Assembly: GCF_001517105.1 (NCBI RefSeq) | Contig: NZ_LPVF01000013.1 | Coordinates: 248,001 to 312,000 of the forward strand | Direction of reading: 5' to 3' | From: Bacillus halotolerans | GTDB lineage: Bacteria > Bacillota > Bacilli > Bacillales > Bacillaceae | Length of the DNA: 64,000 bases | Part shown: piece by piece, positions 1-10,144 of the stretch | Position numbering within the stretch: the first letter of the stretch is position 1 | How the letters are laid out: each line of letters opens with the position of its first letter | The notes under the pieces: generated by a model | Told to the model about the DNA's origin: nothing | The model's database searches: none | The model's input: only the letters and a program-made list of their open reading frames with translations | Translations under genes and position numbers: made by a program

Positions 1-785
1 TAGCTCTCGCGCAGCCAATGGTTTTCTTTCAGCACCATGACCCAGCTTGGAAGATTTACATTTACTTCAAGCACAGGAAACTCATAAAGAGCCTCTCTGA
101 GAACATTCAGTACATCGTTTTCCCGCATACTTTCTACGCTCATTGCCAAAACAGGGATATCGTATTTCTCGCTTAAATCCTGGCGCATCGCCTCTGTCTC
201 CGGGTGATACGGTTTTACTGAGTTAATGACCATAATAAAGGGTTTTCCGACTTCTTTCAGCTCTTCAATGACTCTTTCTTCTGCCTCTATATAGTCACTT
301 CTGGCGATATCACCAATCGTGCCGTCTGTCGTAATAACCACTCCGATGGTCGAATGTTCTTGAATCACCTTCCGCGTTCCGATTTCAGCAGCCTCATGAA
401 ACGGGATCGGTTCTTCGTACCAAGGTGTATTAATCATCCGCGGGCCGTTTTCATCCTCGTATCCTTTTGCACCCGGCACTGTGTAGCCTACACAATCTAC
501 TAATCTTATATTGACATCGAGTCCGTCTGATACATGAACAGACATCGCCTGATTCGGAACAAATTTAGGCTCTGTAGTCATAATCGTTTTTCCGGCTGCG
601 CTTTGAGGCAGTTCATCCTGCGCACGTGCCCGGTCTGCTTCATTACTGATATTCGGGAGCACCACAAGCTCCATAAATTTCTTAATAAACGTAGATTTCC
701 CTGTACGGACAGCACCAACGACTCCTAAGTATATATCGCCTCCTGTTCGTTCAGCGATATCCTTGAAAATATCGACCTTTTCCAA
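1..785 (-). CDS. spoIVA: Stage IV sporulation protein A (coat morphogenetic ATPase), C-terminal part outside window
   Basis: SpoIVA polymerises on the outer forespore membrane in an ATP-dependent way and forms the basement layer on which the coat assembles. The first 261 codons are visible and the gene runs off the left edge. The N-terminus has a P-loop, GAVRTGKS, at residues 24-31, in a TRAFAC-GTPase-like fold that hydrolyses ATP in this family. The start is TTG at 785-783 behind a strong GGGAGGGG site; no ATG fits. A sigma-E-type promoter lies about 70 bases upstream, as expected for mother-cell expression. The protein matches SpoIVA closely throughout what is visible. Confidence 0.97.
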   Translation of the reverse strand, partial: MEKVDIFKDIAERTGGDIYLGVVGAVRTGKSTFIKKFMELVVLPNISNEADRARAQDELPQSAAGKTIMTTEPKFVPNQAMSVHVSDGLDVNIRLVDCVGYTVPGAKGYEDENGPRMINTPWYEEPIPFHEAAEIGTRKVIQEHSTIGVVITTDGTIGDIARSDYIEAEERVIEELKEVGKPFIMVINSVKPYHPETEAMRQDLSEKYDIPVLAMSVESMRENDVLNVLREALYEFPVLEVNVNLPSWVMVLKENHWLRES

Positions 786-856
786 GTGATCCCCTCCCGG
801 ACTTCCTATCCTTATCAATTTTATTAACCTTTTTCAATCAAACACAGGACACTATA

Positions 857-886
857 TGTGTATGACGTTGTCCTATTTCAATATGA
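857..886 (-). promoter_or_regulatory. Sigma-E-type promoter of spoIVA
   Basis: On the minus strand, TCATATT (886-880) is followed after 15 bases by CATACACA (864-857). This fits the sigma-E pattern kmATATT-N14/15-CATAcanT. It leaves an untranslated leader of about 65 bases before the TTG start of spoIVA. A second CATATAGT lies just downstream. Known biology (spoIVA is a sigma-E gene) agrees. Confidence 0.6.
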
Positions 887-931
887 CATCTTCAGAAAAT
901 TTTCCATCCTTAATCTATTAAAGTATAAAAA

Positions 932-968
932 AACCTTTCTCCCTATTTGTATGCAAGGGAGAAAGGTT
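932..968 (-). terminator. Intrinsic terminator after yphF
   Basis: A 13-base stem (AACCTTTCTCCCT and its complement) is followed on the minus strand by a run of seven T. It overlaps the yphF stop codon and separates yphF from the spoIVA promoter. Confidence 0.85.
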
Positions 969-1702
969 CATTCCTTTTTTATATCATTTTCTAAAAAAAC
1001 AGGTTCTTGTTTGTCATTAACGGTATATTTCACTGAAAATGCGGGGACGAAAGGCGTCTCTTCCCATATTATGTCCTGTATTTCCGTGCCGGGTTTAAAA
1101 GTTTTTTTGCTTTTTTTGAGACAGGAAACGAGCTCTGTCCGATAGTCGGCATAAATGTCTCCGTCTCCGTCAATCATAAGCGGCAGGGAGTTTCCTGAGA
1201 TTGGGCTTGTGACAGAAAGAGAATCAGCCTCCCCTAGTTTTTTCCCATCAAGCGTAAACAAGTCACGCGCTAATACATCCTGATATGGCGGATATTTATG
1301 TTCTTGGCGGTACATTTGAACGCGTAATTTGATATCACGTATTTTTTCCGCCATCTTTACATCAATCAGTTTAACAGTCGGATTGTTCTCTACATCGACA
1401 AGCACGTATTGATAGTCTCCGCCGCTTTCATATGCCGTGCTTGGAGGTTCAGCCATATATCTCGGCGCTAAACGGTTAAAATCTATCGGATATTTTTGAT
1501 AAAGCGGTGTTGACATATCTTTTGTTTGAATCGGAAGCAGTCCTCCGTTTGCCTTTTGAAATTCATCAACGGCTGATTGAACCAGCTTTAATTGGTCCTG
1601 ATAAGGAGTGGCTTGTACACTGCTTTTCCGCTCATGCGGATATAAACATCCAGATAAGAAAATCACTGCTACAAAAATCATAGCGCACTTCAGTTTACCC
1701 AT
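968..1702 (-). CDS. yphF: Predicted lipoprotein YphF
   Basis: This is a 244-residue exported lipoprotein of unknown function. The N-terminus has a short basic region, a hydrophobic stretch and the lipobox LSGC, with the lipidated Cys at about residue 19. The rest is soluble and would face the outside of the membrane. It sits 21 bases after yphE, in the same direction, so the two may be co-transcribed, and it ends in its own terminator. A role in sporulation is suggested only by the neighbouring spoIVA. No catalytic motif was recognised. Confidence 0.85.
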   Translation of the reverse strand: MGKLKCAMIFVAVIFLSGCLYPHERKSSVQATPYQDQLKLVQSAVDEFQKANGGLLPIQTKDMSTPLYQKYPIDFNRLAPRYMAEPPSTAYESGGDYQYVLVDVENNPTVKLIDVKMAEKIRDIKLRVQMYRQEHKYPPYQDVLARDLFTLDGKKLGEADSLSVTSPISGNSLPLMIDGDGDIYADYRTELVSCLKKSKKTFKPGTEIQDIIWEETPFVPAFSVKYTVNDKQEPVFLENDIKKE

Positions 1703-1723
1703 ACAGCACTTCCTTTTACAGCT

Positions 1724-1927
1724 TTATTCATTAACAGGGCCGCTGAATACCACCACAAATACAATAATTCCTGAAATCAATACACACATGTAAGCAAACG
1801 ATGAAACCGCAATCTTCAGAAAACGGTTTCTGCATTTAAAACGGCTTAAATAGATACATGCTACGGCCAGAAACATCAGCCCCATGGAACCAAGGGCAAA
1901 CCACATTTTGATCAATGCCAGACTCAA
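1724..1927 (-). CDS. yphE: Small membrane protein YphE (DUF2768 family)
   Basis: This is a 67-residue protein with two predicted membrane segments: one near the N-terminus (MWFALGSMGLMFLAVA) and one near the C-terminus (MCVLISGIIVFVVVF). They are joined by a basic loop, SRFKCRNR. An upstream ATG at 1975 would add 16 residues, but the GGAGGGGG ribosome site lies inside that extension, 6-9 bases before a TTG at 1927, so TTG is the better start. Family members are found in spore-forming Bacilli next to gpsA and spoIVA. The molecular function is unknown. Confidence 0.75.
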   Translation of the reverse strand: MSLALIKMWFALGSMGLMFLAVACIYLSRFKCRNRFLKIAVSSFAYMCVLISGIIVFVVVFSGPVNE

Positions 1928-2263
1928 ATGACCCGCGCCCCCTCCGACATTTGTTTTGTAAGCGTTACATTTCATTTTAATATACAGCGCTTGAAAAGAT
2001 CAACCAGATTTTCCATCCTTTGATAAAATAAAAAAACTGAAGCAAAGAGGGGGACTTTGCTTCAGTCAAATTGACTATATTCACCTACGTTTAAGAAACA
2101 CTCTCTTGGACTTCGATGCTATAGTATGCGACTTTGCATACAGATGCATCCTCTCTTGCCTAAATCGGCAAAATGTTTCAGGAGATCCCAAGGCATGGGT
2201 ATTCTTCTGTGTTTCGGGCTTTCGTGCAATTAGAATATGCGGATTTCTATTCCGTTGACACCT
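1928..2263 (-). other. Gene-free stretch between gpsA and yphE with several hairpins
   Basis: No convincing gene was found. On the minus strand, reading away from gpsA, there are short hairpins at 2187-2199 (CCCA/TGGG), 2156-2171 (TTGCC/GGCAA) and 2124-2141 (GTATGC/GCATAC). The intrinsic terminator at 2037-2065 follows. A 25-codon frame (2119-2196, minus, ATG start) has only a weak ribosome site. The stretch could be a long 3' UTR of gpsA or a small RNA. Confidence 0.45.
2037..2065 (-). terminator. Intrinsic terminator downstream of gpsA
   Basis: An 11-base perfect stem (CTGAAGCAAAG / CTTTGCTTCAG) with a 7-base loop is followed on the minus strand by seven T and an AT-rich tail. Confidence 0.88.
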
Positions 2264-3301
2264 TTATTTAACTTGGTTATCAAATGTATTCACCAAGTCC
2301 TCCATCTCGTGGGTTTTCCCTCTCGCCATTAAGGATTCAACAGCGGTTTCTACCTTTTGTCCATTAAACAGAACTTGATGAAGGGCTTCTGTAATCGGCA
2401 TTTGCACCTGATATTTTTCTGAAAGCTGGTAAGCCGCTTTTGTCGTGCGCACTCCCTCAACGACCATTCCCATTTCTTCGAGAACGTCCTCAAGCTTGTA
2501 CCCTTTTCCGAGTAAATTGCCGGCACGCCAGTTTCTGGAGTGAACACTTGTGCACGTAACAATCAGGTCTCCGACACCTGTCAATCCGGAAAACGTTAGC
2601 GGATTCCCGCCCATTTTTGTGCCGAGTCTCGCAATTTCAGCAAGACCCCGCGTAATCAAAGCAGCTTTGGCATTATCGCCGTATCCTAAGCCGTCTGTGA
2701 TGCCAGCAGCAAGGGCGATAATATTTTTCAAAGCGCCTCCGATTTCTACACCGATAATGTCAGGATTTGTGTACACCCGAAAATTGTGGTTTATAAACAG
2801 ATCCTGCACCTCTTCTGCAGCCTGCATGCTCTTTGAAGAGGAAGTGACGGTTGTCGGATGCCGGAGTCCTACTTCTTCAGCATGGCTCGGCCCGGAGAGC
2901 ACGACAATGTCCTTTCTGACATCACTCGGGAGCTCAAATTCCATAATTTCAGAAATACGCAGGAGCGAATCCGGCTCTATCCCCTTACTCACATGAACAA
3001 AAACTGCTTTTTTCGTCATAAAAGGCACTGCCTGTCTCAACACTTCCCGAATTGCTTTGGTCGGAACAGCAACTATGATGAAATCTGCGTCTGACACAGC
3101 TTCTTTCATATCTGTTGTCCCTTTCATAGTTGTAGGCAGCTTAACATTTGGCAAATAGTCTTTATTCTCATGCAGTTCATTGATTTGATGTATTAACTCT
3201 GCACGGTGAGCCCAAACGCATACTTCATTTCCGTTATCAGTTAAAACCAAAGCCAGCGCGGTTCCCCAGCTCCCTGCTCCAAGCATTGTTACTTTTTTCA
3301 C
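2264..3301 (-). CDS. gpsA: Glycerol-3-phosphate dehydrogenase [NAD(P)+]
   Basis: GpsA reduces dihydroxyacetone phosphate to sn-glycerol 3-phosphate, the backbone for membrane phospholipids, in the cytosol. The 345-residue protein is full length. It has the N-terminal Rossmann motif GAGSWGTA (residues 8-15) and the catalytic Lys in the GGALKNI segment near residue 192. The LTGVGDLIVTC segment follows, as is typical of bacterial GpsA. The gene lies 16 bases after der, so the two are probably transcribed together. Reading continues into a hairpin-rich 3' region closed by a terminator. Confidence 0.98.
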   Translation of the reverse strand: MKKVTMLGAGSWGTALALVLTDNGNEVCVWAHRAELIHQINELHENKDYLPNVKLPTTMKGTTDMKEAVSDADFIIVAVPTKAIREVLRQAVPFMTKKAVFVHVSKGIEPDSLLRISEIMEFELPSDVRKDIVVLSGPSHAEEVGLRHPTTVTSSSKSMQAAEEVQDLFINHNFRVYTNPDIIGVEIGGALKNIIALAAGITDGLGYGDNAKAALITRGLAEIARLGTKMGGNPLTFSGLTGVGDLIVTCTSVHSRNWRAGNLLGKGYKLEDVLEEMGMVVEGVRTTKAAYQLSEKYQVQMPITEALHQVLFNGQKVETAVESLMARGKTHEMEDLVNTFDNQVK

Positions 3302-3317
3302 TTTGATTCACACCTTT

Positions 3318-4628
3318 TTATTTTCTAGCTCTTGCAAATATTTTGATTGGTGTCCCCTCAAAACCGAACGCGTCTCTGATTCGGTTTTCTAAAAATCGTT
3401 CGTATGAAAAATGCATCAGTTCGGGATCGTTTACAAACACAACAAAACTCGGCGGCTTCACCGCAACTTGAGTCGCATAATAAATTTTCAAGCGTGACCC
3501 GTTATGAGTCGGTGTCGGGTTCATTGCCACCGCATCCATAATGATGTCATTTAAGACATTCGTCTGGACACGAAGTGAGTGATTTTCACTTGCTTTAATG
3601 ATTGCAGGCATGAGCGTATGAATCCGTTTTGTCGTTAATGCTGACATGAACAGAATCGGTGCATAGTCAAGAAATTGAAAATGGTCGCGGATATTTTGTT
3701 CAAATTCTTTCATCGTGCTTTCATCTTTGTCAACAGCATCCCATTTATTCACTACGATCACGACAGCCTTGCCTGCTTCATGTGCATAACCCGCGATTCG
3801 CTTGTCCTGTTCGATAATGCCTTCCTCGCCGTCAAGCACCACCGCAACAACTTCAGAGCGGTCGATGGCTTTCAGCGCCCGCAGCACGCTGTACTTTTCA
3901 GTCGTTTCATACACTTTACCTTTTTTTCTCATGCCGGCAGTGTCTACAATGACAAAATCCTGCTGGTTATAAGTAAATGTTGTATCAACGGCATCTCTTG
4001 TTGTTCCTGCCACATTACTCACAATGACACGATCTTCGCCAAGTATCGCGTTTACCAGAGAAGACTTTCCTACATTCGGGCGTCCGATCAGGCAAAATTG
4101 AACGACTTCATCATCGTATTTTGTTTCAGGGATATTTTTGAAATGCTCCGCTGCGGCATCCAGTAAATCTCCGAGTCCCAGCCCGTGTGTTCCTGAAACC
4201 GGATACGGTTCACCAAAGCCCAGCGAATAAAAATCATAAATATTCGCTCTCATTTCTGTGTTATCCAGTTTATTTACCGCTAAAACAACAGGCTTTTTCG
4301 TGCGGTACAAAATTTTCGCTACTTCTTCATCAGCAGCAGTCACACCTTCACGGCCATTCACCATAAAAATAATGACATCCGCTTCATCCATGGCGATTTC
4401 GGCCTGCTCGCGTATCTGTGTTAGAAACGGCTCATCACCGATATCAATACCGCCCGTATCAATCAAATTAAAATCATAATTCAGCCATTCAGCCGAGCTG
4501 TATATCCGATCCCTTGTCACACCAGGGGTATCTTCTACTATTGAAATTCTTTCACCCGCAATCCGATTAAAGATTGTGGATTTTCCTACATTCGGTCTCC
4601 CGACAATGGCTACGACAGGTTTACCCAT
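3318..4628 (-). CDS. der: Ribosome-associated GTPase Der (EngA)
   Basis: Der is an essential double-GTPase needed for maturation of the 50S ribosomal subunit. The 436 residues contain two tandem G domains. The first P-loop is GRPNVGKST (10-18) with the switch motif DTGG and specificity motif NKLD. The second P-loop is GRPNVGKSS (about 183) with DTAG and NKWD. A C-terminal KH-like domain ends in basic residues (KIFARARK), as is normal for the family. It starts with ATG after an AGGAAGG-type ribosome site and precedes gpsA closely. Confidence 0.98.
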   Translation of the reverse strand: MGKPVVAIVGRPNVGKSTIFNRIAGERISIVEDTPGVTRDRIYSSAEWLNYDFNLIDTGGIDIGDEPFLTQIREQAEIAMDEADVIIFMVNGREGVTAADEEVAKILYRTKKPVVLAVNKLDNTEMRANIYDFYSLGFGEPYPVSGTHGLGLGDLLDAAAEHFKNIPETKYDDEVVQFCLIGRPNVGKSSLVNAILGEDRVIVSNVAGTTRDAVDTTFTYNQQDFVIVDTAGMRKKGKVYETTEKYSVLRALKAIDRSEVVAVVLDGEEGIIEQDKRIAGYAHEAGKAVVIVVNKWDAVDKDESTMKEFEQNIRDHFQFLDYAPILFMSALTTKRIHTLMPAIIKASENHSLRVQTNVLNDIIMDAVAMNPTPTHNGSRLKIYYATQVAVKPPSFVVFVNDPELMHFSYERFLENRIRDAFGFEGTPIKIFARARK

Positions 4629-4711
4629 AGTACCCTTCCTTTCGATCCAGCCGCTTTCATTTTTACATAAATTCTCAACCGGTTATTTAAATCATCTCAT
4701 TCACTTTTATG

Positions 4712-4738
4712 AAAAGAAACCCTTCAGAGGAAGGGCTT
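4712..4738 (-). terminator. Terminator after ypzH
   Basis: The stem CCCTTC/GAAGGG (4720-4735) has a short loop and is followed on the minus strand by TTTCTTTT. It closes the yphA-seaA-ypzH unit before der. Confidence 0.65.
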
Positions 4739-4781
4739 AACTCATTTATTATATCAGTTTTTACTGGGATCACAACTATTC

Positions 4782-4976
4782 TTAAAAATGTTTCACGATC
4801 AAATAAACATCTTCCCCAATTCTATGAGCAATTCCGTCAAGGATTGCCTCAAGGTTTTTAGCGAAAAGCTCCATCTCTTTTTGGTCATTACAAAAAAAGA
4901 TGGGCGTTCCTCCTGAAGCACGGTTCCGGTTTGTCGTGATAACAGACAAAATCACTTTCGTCAGCGATTCACTCAT
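4782..4976 (-). CDS. ypzH: YpzH, putative capping-complex partner of the YIEGIA protein
   Basis: This is a 64-residue soluble protein with an alpha/beta look and no membrane segment. Its start overlaps the end of seaA by 4 bases (ATGA arrangement), so the two are translationally coupled. Small proteins of this kind next to YIEGIA-domain proteins are annotated as a capping-complex subunit for YIEGIA. I rely on that neighbourhood and resemblance rather than on a catalytic motif. Its exact role in the spore is unknown to me. Confidence 0.7.
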   Translation of the reverse strand: MSESLTKVILSVITTNRNRASGGTPIFFCNDQKEMELFAKNLEAILDGIAHRIGEDVYLIVKHF

Positions 4977-5866
4977 CCTATCACCTTATCCTGTTTTTTG
5001 ATAAATTCCGTAGGCATTCTGATCGCGTTTTCCAAAGTCGGAACATTGCTGATAATCTGAACAGCTGTTTCCGGGTGATGAATTTGGGGCAGGACAAAAA
5101 CGCCCACTCTTCCGTCATTAAGATCCCGTTTCGCGATTGGCGTCAGGGACGGCTCCCCTGAGTCCCGATACACCCCCAGCACATTGGAGACATCAAATAA
5201 AATGGCCTGGCGCTGACCCAGGTTGGCAATGGTTGCAGCTGAATTAAAATTTTTAGGCGTTAAAATAAACCCCATGCCATGCTTTAAAATCAGCTCCTGT
5301 TTCTCCGGAAGTCCGATGTTCATCATATAAATATTATCTACAAACAGACCCGGCCCTTCGAAGTGAGGCTCTATGTACTCAATATCGACAATATCTTTCA
5401 ATACACTGCCGGACATAAATTTCATCGCTAACAAAAAACAAACAACAGCGGTGATGACAGCAGCCCAGATTGAGAAAAACACGTACGCCGATGTTGTCAA
5501 AAGAGCAGTAAAAATTACGATATAATTTCTGCTTTCAAACGCAATGGCGATTCCTTCAATGTAAGTGCTTCCTCTTGAGACAAGTTCGTACGAATCCATT
5601 TGTGTCAACGTATTCCGCTCCATATTTCTGACATCTCTGAATTGAGTGGCTGCAAGTGTCAAAAACGTGATGGCCGTAAACTCCTCCTGTAATAGCGCAG
5701 GCATAATAATTGCCCCTAACCCTGCCGCAATAAGCCCAAGTGCAATATGAATGACTTTTCCGTGAATATAGGTCGGATACTGACGGTAATCTGTTTTCAG
5801 CATATACAGCCTTGTGGCGACTCCTGCTACGACCCCCGCAATAATCGGATAGATGTAATCACTCAT
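4973..5866 (-). CDS. seaA: YIEGIA-domain membrane protein, spore envelope assembly (SeaA/YphB)
   Basis: This is a 297-residue membrane protein. It carries the family signature YIEGIA in the segment SRGSTYIEGIAIAFESRN, near residue 100. At least four hydrophobic segments lie in the first 150 residues, followed by a soluble C-terminal half. The B. subtilis protein has been linked to spore envelope assembly and sporulation efficiency. The start overlaps the yphA stop by 4 bases and the end overlaps ypzH by 4 bases, so this is a tight three-gene cluster that probably makes one membrane complex. The biochemical activity is unknown. Confidence 0.82.
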   Translation of the reverse strand: MSDYIYPIIAGVVAGVATRLYMLKTDYRQYPTYIHGKVIHIALGLIAAGLGAIIMPALLQEEFTAITFLTLAATQFRDVRNMERNTLTQMDSYELVSRGSTYIEGIAIAFESRNYIVIFTALLTTSAYVFFSIWAAVITAVVCFLLAMKFMSGSVLKDIVDIEYIEPHFEGPGLFVDNIYMMNIGLPEKQELILKHGMGFILTPKNFNSAATIANLGQRQAILFDVSNVLGVYRDSGEPSLTPIAKRDLNDGRVGVFVLPQIHHPETAVQIISNVPTLENAIRMPTEFIKKQDKVIG

Positions 5867-6465
5867 GACATTTTAGTAGCTCCTTTGTTTGATCTTTTGC
5901 CTCTCTGGCCAATTTGACTGGCGAGCTGTTCATATTTTGATATGCCAAACAGCAATATCGTTCCCGCAGAGCACGCGTTAAGCCATTGAAAACCTCCGAC
6001 AGCCGTATGCCCTGCCAATTGTTGAATGACAAAAGAATACACCAGTTCGCCTTGGCACATTCCTAGAACATATAAGGCAAGCTGCATCTGAAAATCCCTT
6101 TCAACAGAAGCAGTCAAAAGCACACATAATACAACAGCGGTCCACTCAGGTTTTATGATGAACCAAACCGGATCATATAATGCAAAAAGATAAACAAACG
6201 CATACCCGGAAACAAGCGTCAGGTGCACCATGATATAGCGAAATCGTTTATACATCCCTAAATATCCGGCATAGACGCACCCGCAAACGAGAAACATCAC
6301 GTACGCCGCATTCAGAGAAAAATATAAAGTAAAGTGATGTATGCTTAAGATGATATTAGTCAAAATAAATACTGAGACGGCAAAGCGCCTTTTCGTCTTT
6401 CCAAGAATAAAGGTTGTCAGCACCCACAAAAACCACATTGACCAATAATAATAAAATTGTTCCAT
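5863..6465 (-). CDS. yphA: Membrane protein YphA
   Basis: This is a 200-residue, strongly hydrophobic protein with about six membrane segments (such as MWFLWVLTTFILG and YVMFLVCGCVYAGYL) and a basic C-terminal tail (QRGKRSNKGATKMS). No enzyme motif was seen. It is the first gene of the yphA-seaA-ypzH cluster and its stop overlaps the seaA start. The start ATG follows a GGAGGAAGCG ribosome site, and a perfect 7-base inverted repeat lies directly upstream of that site. Confidence 0.82.
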   Translation of the reverse strand: MEQFYYYWSMWFLWVLTTFILGKTKRRFAVSVFILTNIILSIHHFTLYFSLNAAYVMFLVCGCVYAGYLGMYKRFRYIMVHLTLVSGYAFVYLFALYDPVWFIIKPEWTAVVLCVLLTASVERDFQMQLALYVLGMCQGELVYSFVIQQLAGHTAVGGFQWLNACSAGTILLFGISKYEQLASQIGQRGKRSNKGATKMS

Positions 6466-6475
6466 ATCGCTTCCT

Positions 6476-6492
6476 CCATACTCCCAGTATGG
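6476..6492. repeat. Perfect inverted repeat in front of yphA
   Basis: CCATACT-CCC-AGTATGG is a perfect 7-base inverted repeat with a 3-base spacer, ending just before the yphA ribosome site. It could be an operator or an RNA hairpin that affects yphA translation. There is no T-run, so it is not a terminator. Confidence 0.5.
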
Positions 6493-6542
6493 AGTCTAAA
6501 CACTTTTTTTAAACAAACCGCTTCACGTAAAGGAGAATGATC

Positions 6543-6674
6543 ATGGGAAAAGACAGACAGGAGAAAAAACTCAAGGCTTCGGGCAGAGTGGAATCAGACC
6601 GGGACCAATCGATTCACTATGACGGAGCCACCAGCCTTGAACAAAACGGCAAATTTAAAAAGCGTAAATCATAA
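6543..6674 (+). CDS. ypzI: Small YpzI-family protein
   Basis: This is a 43-residue, highly charged hydrophilic protein rich in Lys, Glu, Asp and Arg (starts MGKDRQEKKLKASG, ends KFKKRKS). It has no membrane segment. The length and sequence match the YpzI family found in Bacillus, whose function is unknown. The ATG follows AAAGGAG at a good distance. The gene is divergent from yphA and convergent with fni, and shares a bidirectional terminator with fni. Confidence 0.85.
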   Translation: MGKDRQEKKLKASGRVESDRDQSIHYDGATSLEQNGKFKKRKS

Positions 6675-6680
6675 TACAAA

Positions 6681-6709
6681 AAGCCCAAAACTCACACCGT
6701 TTTGGGCTT
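6681..6709. terminator. Bidirectional terminator between ypzI and fni
   Basis: An 11-base perfect stem (AAGCCCAAAAC and complement) with a 7-base loop is flanked by T-rich sequence on both strands. Confidence 0.88.
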
Positions 6710-6723
6710 TTCTTATACAGCTG

Positions 6724-7785
<1,062 letters not shown>

Positions 7786-8934
7786 TTATTTTAGTTTATT
7801 AAGCTTATCTCCGATCAGATCTCCAAGCTGGAAGCCAGTGCTTGTTTCTTCCTTCGCCTGATATTGGCGGTAATCCTCTTGATCGGCTTTAGGAGCTTCT
7901 TCAAGCTCACGCATGCTTAATGAAATGCGCTCTTCATTTTCATTCACATCAAGAACCTTCACTTTTACAGTCTGTCCTTCTTCAAGGACTTCATGCGGCG
8001 TGCCGATGTGTTTATTAGAAATTTGAGAAATATGAACGAGACCTTCTACGCCAGGAAGAATTTCAACAAACGCACCGAAGCTCACGAGGCGCTGAACCTT
8101 TCCTTCAAGCACATCACCCGGCTTGACTTTCTCGCCAATTTGGCTCCAAGGCCCAGGCAGCGTTTCTTTAATAGATAAAGAAATACGCTCATTATCCCGG
8201 TCAACCGATAATACTTTCACTTTCACTTCCTGTCCCTCTTCCACAACATCAGACGGCTTTTCAACGTGGGAGTGGGAAAGCTGTGATATGTGCACAAGCC
8301 CGTCGATACCGCCGATATCAACAAACGCACCAAAGTCAGTCAGGCGCTGCACTTTACCATCGAGCACACTTCCGACTTCTAGAGACTGAAGAAGGTCTTG
8401 TTTTTTATTCGCCTGCTCACTTTCAACAACCGCACGGTGTGAAAGGATGACGCGGTTTTTATCACGGTCAAGCTCTACTACGAGCAGAGACAGTGTTTTT
8501 CCTTTATAGTCGGTAAAATCTTCTACAAAATGCGCTTCTACAAGTGATGCCGGAATAAAGCCTCGAACGCCGATATCAACCACTAGACCGCCTTTTACGA
8601 CATCTTTCACTTCAGCTTCAAACACTTCTTTTGTTTCAAATTTTTTCTCAAGGTCTTCCCAAGCGCGGTCTGCATCAACAGCACGTTTAGATAAAATCAA
8701 AGCATCGTCTTCCACTTTTGTTACTTTCAGGTCAAGCTCGTCGTCTACTTTTACGACATCCGATGCTTTCTCTACATGAAGACTTGATAATTCACTGATT
8801 GGAATAATACCGGACTGTTTGACATTGATAATTTCAACATCCACATGCTTGTCCTCTACCTTTGTCACAATCCCTTTTACTACATCTCCAACCTCTGGTA
8901 CTTGAACATCAATTTGATTCATTTCCTCTGTCAT
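7786..8934 (-). CDS. ypfD: S1-domain protein YpfD (ribosomal protein S1 homologue)
   Basis: This 382-residue protein consists of four S1 RNA-binding domains. Repeats such as [34 protein letters not shown] and [17 protein letters not shown] make the tandem architecture visible. An acidic C-terminal tail follows. Unlike proteobacterial S1 (about 550 residues, six domains), Bacillus S1-like proteins are shorter and not essential for translation. The start ATG follows AAGGAGG. It is followed directly by fni and lies 236 bases after cmk. Confidence 0.93.
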   Translation of the reverse strand: MTEEMNQIDVQVPEVGDVVKGIVTKVEDKHVDVEIINVKQSGIIPISELSSLHVEKASDVVKVDDELDLKVTKVEDDALILSKRAVDADRAWEDLEKKFETKEVFEAEVKDVVKGGLVVDIGVRGFIPASLVEAHFVEDFTDYKGKTLSLLVVELDRDKNRVILSHRAVVESEQANKKQDLLQSLEVGSVLDGKVQRLTDFGAFVDIGGIDGLVHISQLSHSHVEKPSDVVEEGQEVKVKVLSVDRDNERISLSIKETLPGPWSQIGEKVKPGDVLEGKVQRLVSFGAFVEILPGVEGLVHISQISNKHIGTPHEVLEEGQTVKVKVLDVNENEERISLSMRELEEAPKADQEDYRQYQAKEETSTGFQLGDLIGDKLNKLK

Positions 8935-9074
8935 TTGAATAACCTCCTTGGTCCAAACCTACACAGCTTAATTAAAAACGGTTTGAAAGCTGAACACGTA
9001 TCATGCATGTCCGCTTTTAGCCGAATATGTATTAAAGAATCATCCAAAAAAGATTTTGAATGATCAATAAAAAG

Positions 9075-9101
9075 TTTTATTAGTATTAACTTCTAATAAA
9101 A
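9075..9101 (-). terminator. Possible weak terminator between cmk and ypfD
   Basis: The AT-rich 9-base stem TTTTATTAG/CTAATAAAA is followed on the minus strand by CTTTTTATT. It is weak, and partial read-through into ypfD is likely. Confidence 0.4.
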
Positions 9102-9170
9102 GGACAGGTTTGTCAAGCAATAACATTCTTTCTTTGTTGAAAAATTCAAAAAAAGTGGCCTCCGCCGGTA

Positions 9171-9845
9171 TCAGCGGGACTTTTGCTCCACTACATCAAG
9201 GATTTTTTCAGCAACTTCCTGAATGGAGAGAGAAGTCGTGTCGATTTCAAGCGCGTCATCTGCTTTTCGAAGCGGAGAAACTTCGCGCTCTGAATCGAGC
9301 TTATCTCTTCTTGCAATTTCCTCAATTAATGTTTCGTAGTTGGCATCGTAGCCTTTTTTTACGTTTTCTTCATAACGGCGTTTCGCTCTCTCTTCAACAG
9401 ATGCCAAAAGAAAGATCTTCACTTCGGCGTTTGGAAGCACATGAGTTCCGATATCACGTCCGTCCATGACAACACCGCCTTTTTCCCCGAGCTGCTGCTG
9501 GCGTTTCACCATTTCTTCCCTGACGCTTCTGTGCTTGGCAGCAATTGAGACTTGATTGCTGACCTCGTCTTTTCTGATGTCCTCAGTCACATCTGTGCCG
9601 TTGACAAGCACCTTTTGTCCTTCTTTTGTTGTAATCAGCTCAATATCGGTTTGCTTTAACAGCTCAGCTAATTTTGCTTCATCTGTCAAATCAACTTTTT
9701 CTTGTAAAGCCACATATGTAATGGCCCGATACATCGCTCCTGTATCAATATATATGTACGATTTTTTCTCAGCCACAATTTTGGCAACGGTGCTTTTCCC
9801 CGCAGCAGCCGGGCCGTCGATCGCAATCGATAATTTCTTTTCCAT
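9171..9845 (-). CDS. cmk: Cytidylate kinase
   Basis: Cmk phosphorylates CMP and dCMP to the diphosphates. The N-terminus has the P-loop GPAAAGKS (residues 10-17). The CMP-binding segment IDTGAMYRA and the [13 protein letters not shown] motif follow; both are typical of CMP kinases. The ATG at 9845 after AAGGAGAGG gives the usual 224 residues, and upstream in-frame starts lack a ribosome site. It lies in the ypfB-cmk-ypfD direction, near the S1 homologue as in many bacteria. Confidence 0.96.
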   Translation of the reverse strand: MEKKLSIAIDGPAAAGKSTVAKIVAEKKSYIYIDTGAMYRAITYVALQEKVDLTDEAKLAELLKQTDIELITTKEGQKVLVNGTDVTEDIRKDEVSNQVSIAAKHRSVREEMVKRQQQLGEKGGVVMDGRDIGTHVLPNAEVKIFLLASVEERAKRRYEENVKKGYDANYETLIEEIARRDKLDSEREVSPLRKADDALEIDTTSLSIQEVAEKILDVVEQKSR

Positions 9846-9923
9846 AATTCCTCTCCTTGCTCTTTTCTCCTCTATGGATTGTATCATGAACTTTATGAAA
9901 AAGGGTGAAAAATTCATGAATAA

Positions 9924-10100
9924 TTAATGTTTGAAGGTTTCTACCCAATCATTAACTTCCATTTTATCCACCCCTTCATATTGAATCACTTTTGAGACAT
10001 AAGGTTCAATATGCTGATAGTGAAAAAGAAACTGGATACCAAGTAAAATCACTGCCTGAATGAACAATAATTTGAGCAGCAGCCGTTCAAAGGTCTTCAT
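9924..10100 (-). CDS. ypfB: Small membrane protein YpfB
   Basis: This is a 58-residue protein with one membrane segment (LLLKLLFIQAVILLGIQFLF, residues about 7-26) and a soluble tail that would face outward. The ATG at 10100 follows GGAGGTGGGCTG, which decides this start over upstream frames. Its function is unknown (DUF5359-like). It lies between motI and cmk in the same direction. Confidence 0.8.
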   Translation of the reverse strand: MKTFERLLLKLLFIQAVILLGIQFLFHYQHIEPYVSKVIQYEGVDKMEVNDWVETFKH

Positions 10101-10144
10101 CAGCCCACCTCCATCACAAATAGTATGGAAGTGTTTGCCGATGT

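Noticed and set aside
2119-2196. 25-codon minus-strand frame downstream of gpsA
   Set aside because: Only a weak ribosome site (AGAAG) and it overlaps two hairpins; kept as part of the possible RNA but not called as a gene.
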